In this document: positions 62,584-64,000 of the stretch, in pieces
Position numbering within the stretch: position 1 is the first letter of the stretch
How the letters are laid out: every line of letters begins with the position of its first letter
From: an uncultured Gelidibacter sp.
GTDB lineage: Bacteria; Bacteroidota; Bacteroidia; Flavobacteriales; Flavobacteriaceae
Direction of reading: 5' to 3'
NCBI RefSeq assembly: GCF_947500795.1
Contig: NZ_CANMTE010000004.1
Location: 310,001-374,000, forward strand
DNA length: 64,000 bases
The notes under the pieces: model-generated
The model's input: only the letters and a program-made list of their open reading frames with translations
Told to the model about the DNA's origin: nothing
Databases searched by the model: none
Translations under genes and position numbers: made by a program

Positions 62584-62628
62584 CGATTAAAATGAATGAC
62601 TTGAGAGCAAGCAGTTCAATTTTAATCG
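62584..62628 (-). other. Nested stem-loop in the putative leader of the DUF5602-like gene
   Basis: CGATTAAAAT (62584-62593) pairs with ATTTTAATCG (62619-62628); inside, CTTG-AGAG-CAAG (62600-62611) forms a smaller hairpin. It lies 28 bases before the ATG at 62556 and could control translation or be an operator. Confidence 0.4.
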
Positions 62629-62846
62629 CCTATTTTGATTGGGGAAATTTATCCTTAGGGGAAGTATTTATTGTAGGAAAGCTGACAGTGACTGTTTAAA
62701 CTTTAAACACTCATAAAAATCGAGGAAGGACAGTTGCTTTTGCTATAGGAAACTGCAATTAATAGATTTACATGACCAAAGCGGCCAATTTTAGATCAGC
62801 TTTACTGGATAAAATGTCACTGTTATTAAAATGAAGAAATTATTAA

Positions 62847-63441
62847 TTAATTAGGTTCCAGAACCCTTTCATAATAGTAAAACACTTGTGTTGGGCCGTA
62901 GAGTGAGTTTTCAAAATTCCAATCGTATTTTAAAACTAATTCTGTTGGAGTTACTTTAATGAGATAGATAATGTCGTAAACATAGATTTTGAATCGATTT
63001 TCTTCAATCAATTCCCATTTAGCCATTTCTGAAAACAATGTACACGTGCCATCATTTTTATAATAACTATTCTCGAAAACAACACCATCGTCATTAAACT
63101 GTAAAAAGCTGAAGCCACAACTTTTATGCTCAAAATCTTGATAATTATGATATTTTATTGTGCCGTCATTGTTTGCATCTATGCCCAATTTTACGATTCT
63201 CCATCTTCCAATTACTAAGTTTGAAGGAGAACTTTCTATTGGCATATCAATATAAGTATCAGAATCAACATCACCGTCCAAAAATCCAAAATACACATTT
63301 AATGTGTTACCGTCATTTTTCACACCTGGGATTACCGCCAGAGACTACAGGCGTTTGGGGCATATTGGGTGTATCAGTAGTACATGAAACCAATACTATT
63401 AAACTCAGTATAGATATTGGTAATTTAAGTAAATTTACCAT
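62847..63441 (-). pseudogene. Frameshifted small lipoprotein gene
   Basis: Two frames make one protein. From ATG 63441: MVNLLKLPISILSLIVLVSC is a lipoprotein signal, followed by TTDTPNMPQTPVVSGG, then stops at a TGA. The second frame, offset by one base, continues with VIPGVKNDGNTLNVYFGFL to VLEPN and no stop to 62847. One extra base in the GGCGG or CCC near 63340-63355 would explain it. The long frame (GRWRIVKLGIDANNDGTI; CTLFSEMAKWELIEENRFKIYVYD) resembles small lipocalin-like Bacteroidota lipoproteins. A TACCTTTA element is upstream at 63476-63469. Whether this is decay or a sequencing error is not settled. Confidence 0.65.
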
Positions 63442-63772
63442 GTTCAATACAATTTTAATTACCTGACTTAAAGGTAGTTAAAATACTAATCCGCGAATTA
63501 GAACAGGTTCTCTATTTTTACACTTTAACACAGAAACAGAATTGACTTACAACAATCCAGATAATTGGGAGAGCACCACAAACCGAATGCTTTTTAATGG
63601 CCAACGTTCTATGAGATGACGAAAATTCCCGCAGATTTTTCAAATGCGTTTGTAATTACTACATTTATTACTTTTATCAAACTAGACACCTAATGCCCTT
63701 ATACAATACGACATCAAGATAATACAGGCGATTCGCGAAAACGGATTGCACTATTAAAACCCATCATAGCTC
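63442..63772. other. Intergenic region before the terminal esterase
   Basis: About 330 bases with no accepted gene. A TACCTTTA promoter-like element on the minus strand (63476-63469) serves the small lipoprotein gene; nothing else is recognised. Confidence 0.45.
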
Positions 63773-64000
63773 ATGAAATTCAAATTACTCTTAGTTCTTT
63801 TTACCATTACTACCTTATTTGCCAACGCAGCTCAAGTTGACACAGTGATGGTGGTCAGTACTTCCATGAATAAAATTATCCCCACTGTGGTTATAACCCC
63901 GGATACTTATTCAGCCGAAAACAAAAATTACCCTGTAGTGTATGTACTGCATGGCGCTGGCGGCACGTATGCCAATTGGATTACAAGAGTGCCGGAGTTG
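63773..64000 (+). CDS. Secreted esterase of the esterase D/PF00756 type (5' end only)
   Basis: The first 76 codons of a gene running off the window. A signal peptide (KFKLLLVLFTITTLFANA) precedes VDTVMVVSTSMNKIIPTVVITPDTYSAENKNYPVVYVLHGAGGTYANW, in which YPVVYVLHGAGG is the oxyanion-hole strand of the putative esterase family. The catalytic Ser and the end lie outside, so substrate and exact family are uncertain. Confidence 0.75.
   Translation, partial: MKFKLLLVLFTITTLFANAAQVDTVMVVSTSMNKIIPTVVITPDTYSAENKNYPVVYVLHGAGGTYANWITRVPEL

Noticed and set aside
63158..63466. 102-codon plus-strand frame opposite the small lipoprotein gene
   Set aside because: It mirrors the frameshifted lipoprotein coding strand and has no features of its own.
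1..64000. tRNA or rRNA genes and mobile-element genes
   Set aside because: Scanned for typical T-loop words and transposase motifs on both strands by eye; none was convincing. A covariance-model scan would settle this.

Overview
The window reads as a chromosomal segment of a member of the Bacteroidota, family Flavobacteriaceae. The evidence is low-GC DNA, a SusC/SusD pair, PorP/SprF with a type B sorting domain of the type IX secretion system (T9SS), an HYC_CC_PP protein, a PaiB-like protein and an M1 peptidase of flavobacterial type. Many starts have the Bacteroidota promoter core TAnnTTTG close upstream. The genus cannot be settled from the sequence alone. No rRNA, tRNA, CRISPR array, transposase, integrase or phage gene was recognised.

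Layout. 1-804: start of the str operon (rpsL, then rpsG running off the window), minus strand, with a textbook promoter, divergent from an Omp85/BamA-like outer-membrane protein. 3015-7704: SusC-SusD nutrient-uptake pair with a terminator. 7870-11235: rlmB, a repeat-rich spacer, a rhomboid protease and rarA. 11237-19197: mostly housekeeping and small metabolic genes (secreted Lys/Glu-repeat protein, YjjG nucleotidase, an apparently degenerate polysaccharide deacetylase, RadC, DUF1569, PaiB-like, RluA-type pseudouridine synthase, B12-binding-type radical SAM protein). 19441-24795: DUF2200, alpha/beta hydrolase, ABM lipoprotein, MscS channel, two GNAT acetyltransferases and a YoaK-like membrane protein. 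24945-28658: ArsR regulator with ArsM arsenite methyltransferase, a HipA-like kinase overlapping a DUF3037 gene, and a formylglycine-generating-type lipoprotein with both catalytic cysteines.

28741-36313 is a surface block on the minus strand: a hyaluronan-synthase-like glycosyltransferase behind a cluster of TTACACA motifs, a three-gene operon (type B sorting-domain protein, PorP/SprF, OmpA/PD40 protein), and a collagen-like protein with 60 uninterrupted Gly-X-Y triplets. Then come a KefB/C-type antiporter, a Tat-exported GH109-like Gfo/Idh protein and an M1 metallopeptidase.

42911-58226 is a 15-kb copper/silver island, all on the plus strand: HYC_CC_PP protein, CusA, CusC, a regulator joining a CxxC heavy-metal domain to an AraC helix-turn-helix, a multicopper oxidase fused to a CopB-like beta-barrel, DUF302, a DUF3347 lipoprotein, a haem-binding-domain protein, a copper P-type ATPase with duplicated HMA domains, a membrane DUF305 protein, and CusB ending in another DUF3347. 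Together they would pump copper from cytoplasm to periplasm (ATPase), oxidise it (oxidase), chaperone it (DUF305/DUF3347) and expel it (CusCBA).

The right end has an AGCS symporter with an unusual SprB-like plus lipoyl-like N-terminal extension, a zinc-ribbon protein, an NTF2-like protein, a TTHB210/DUF5602-like lipoprotein, a frameshifted small lipoprotein gene and the start of an esterase. The most unusual items are the multicopper oxidase-CopB fusion, the symporter fusion, the single-chain metal sensor, the putative leaderless promoters, the TTACACA control region and the degenerate deacetylase.
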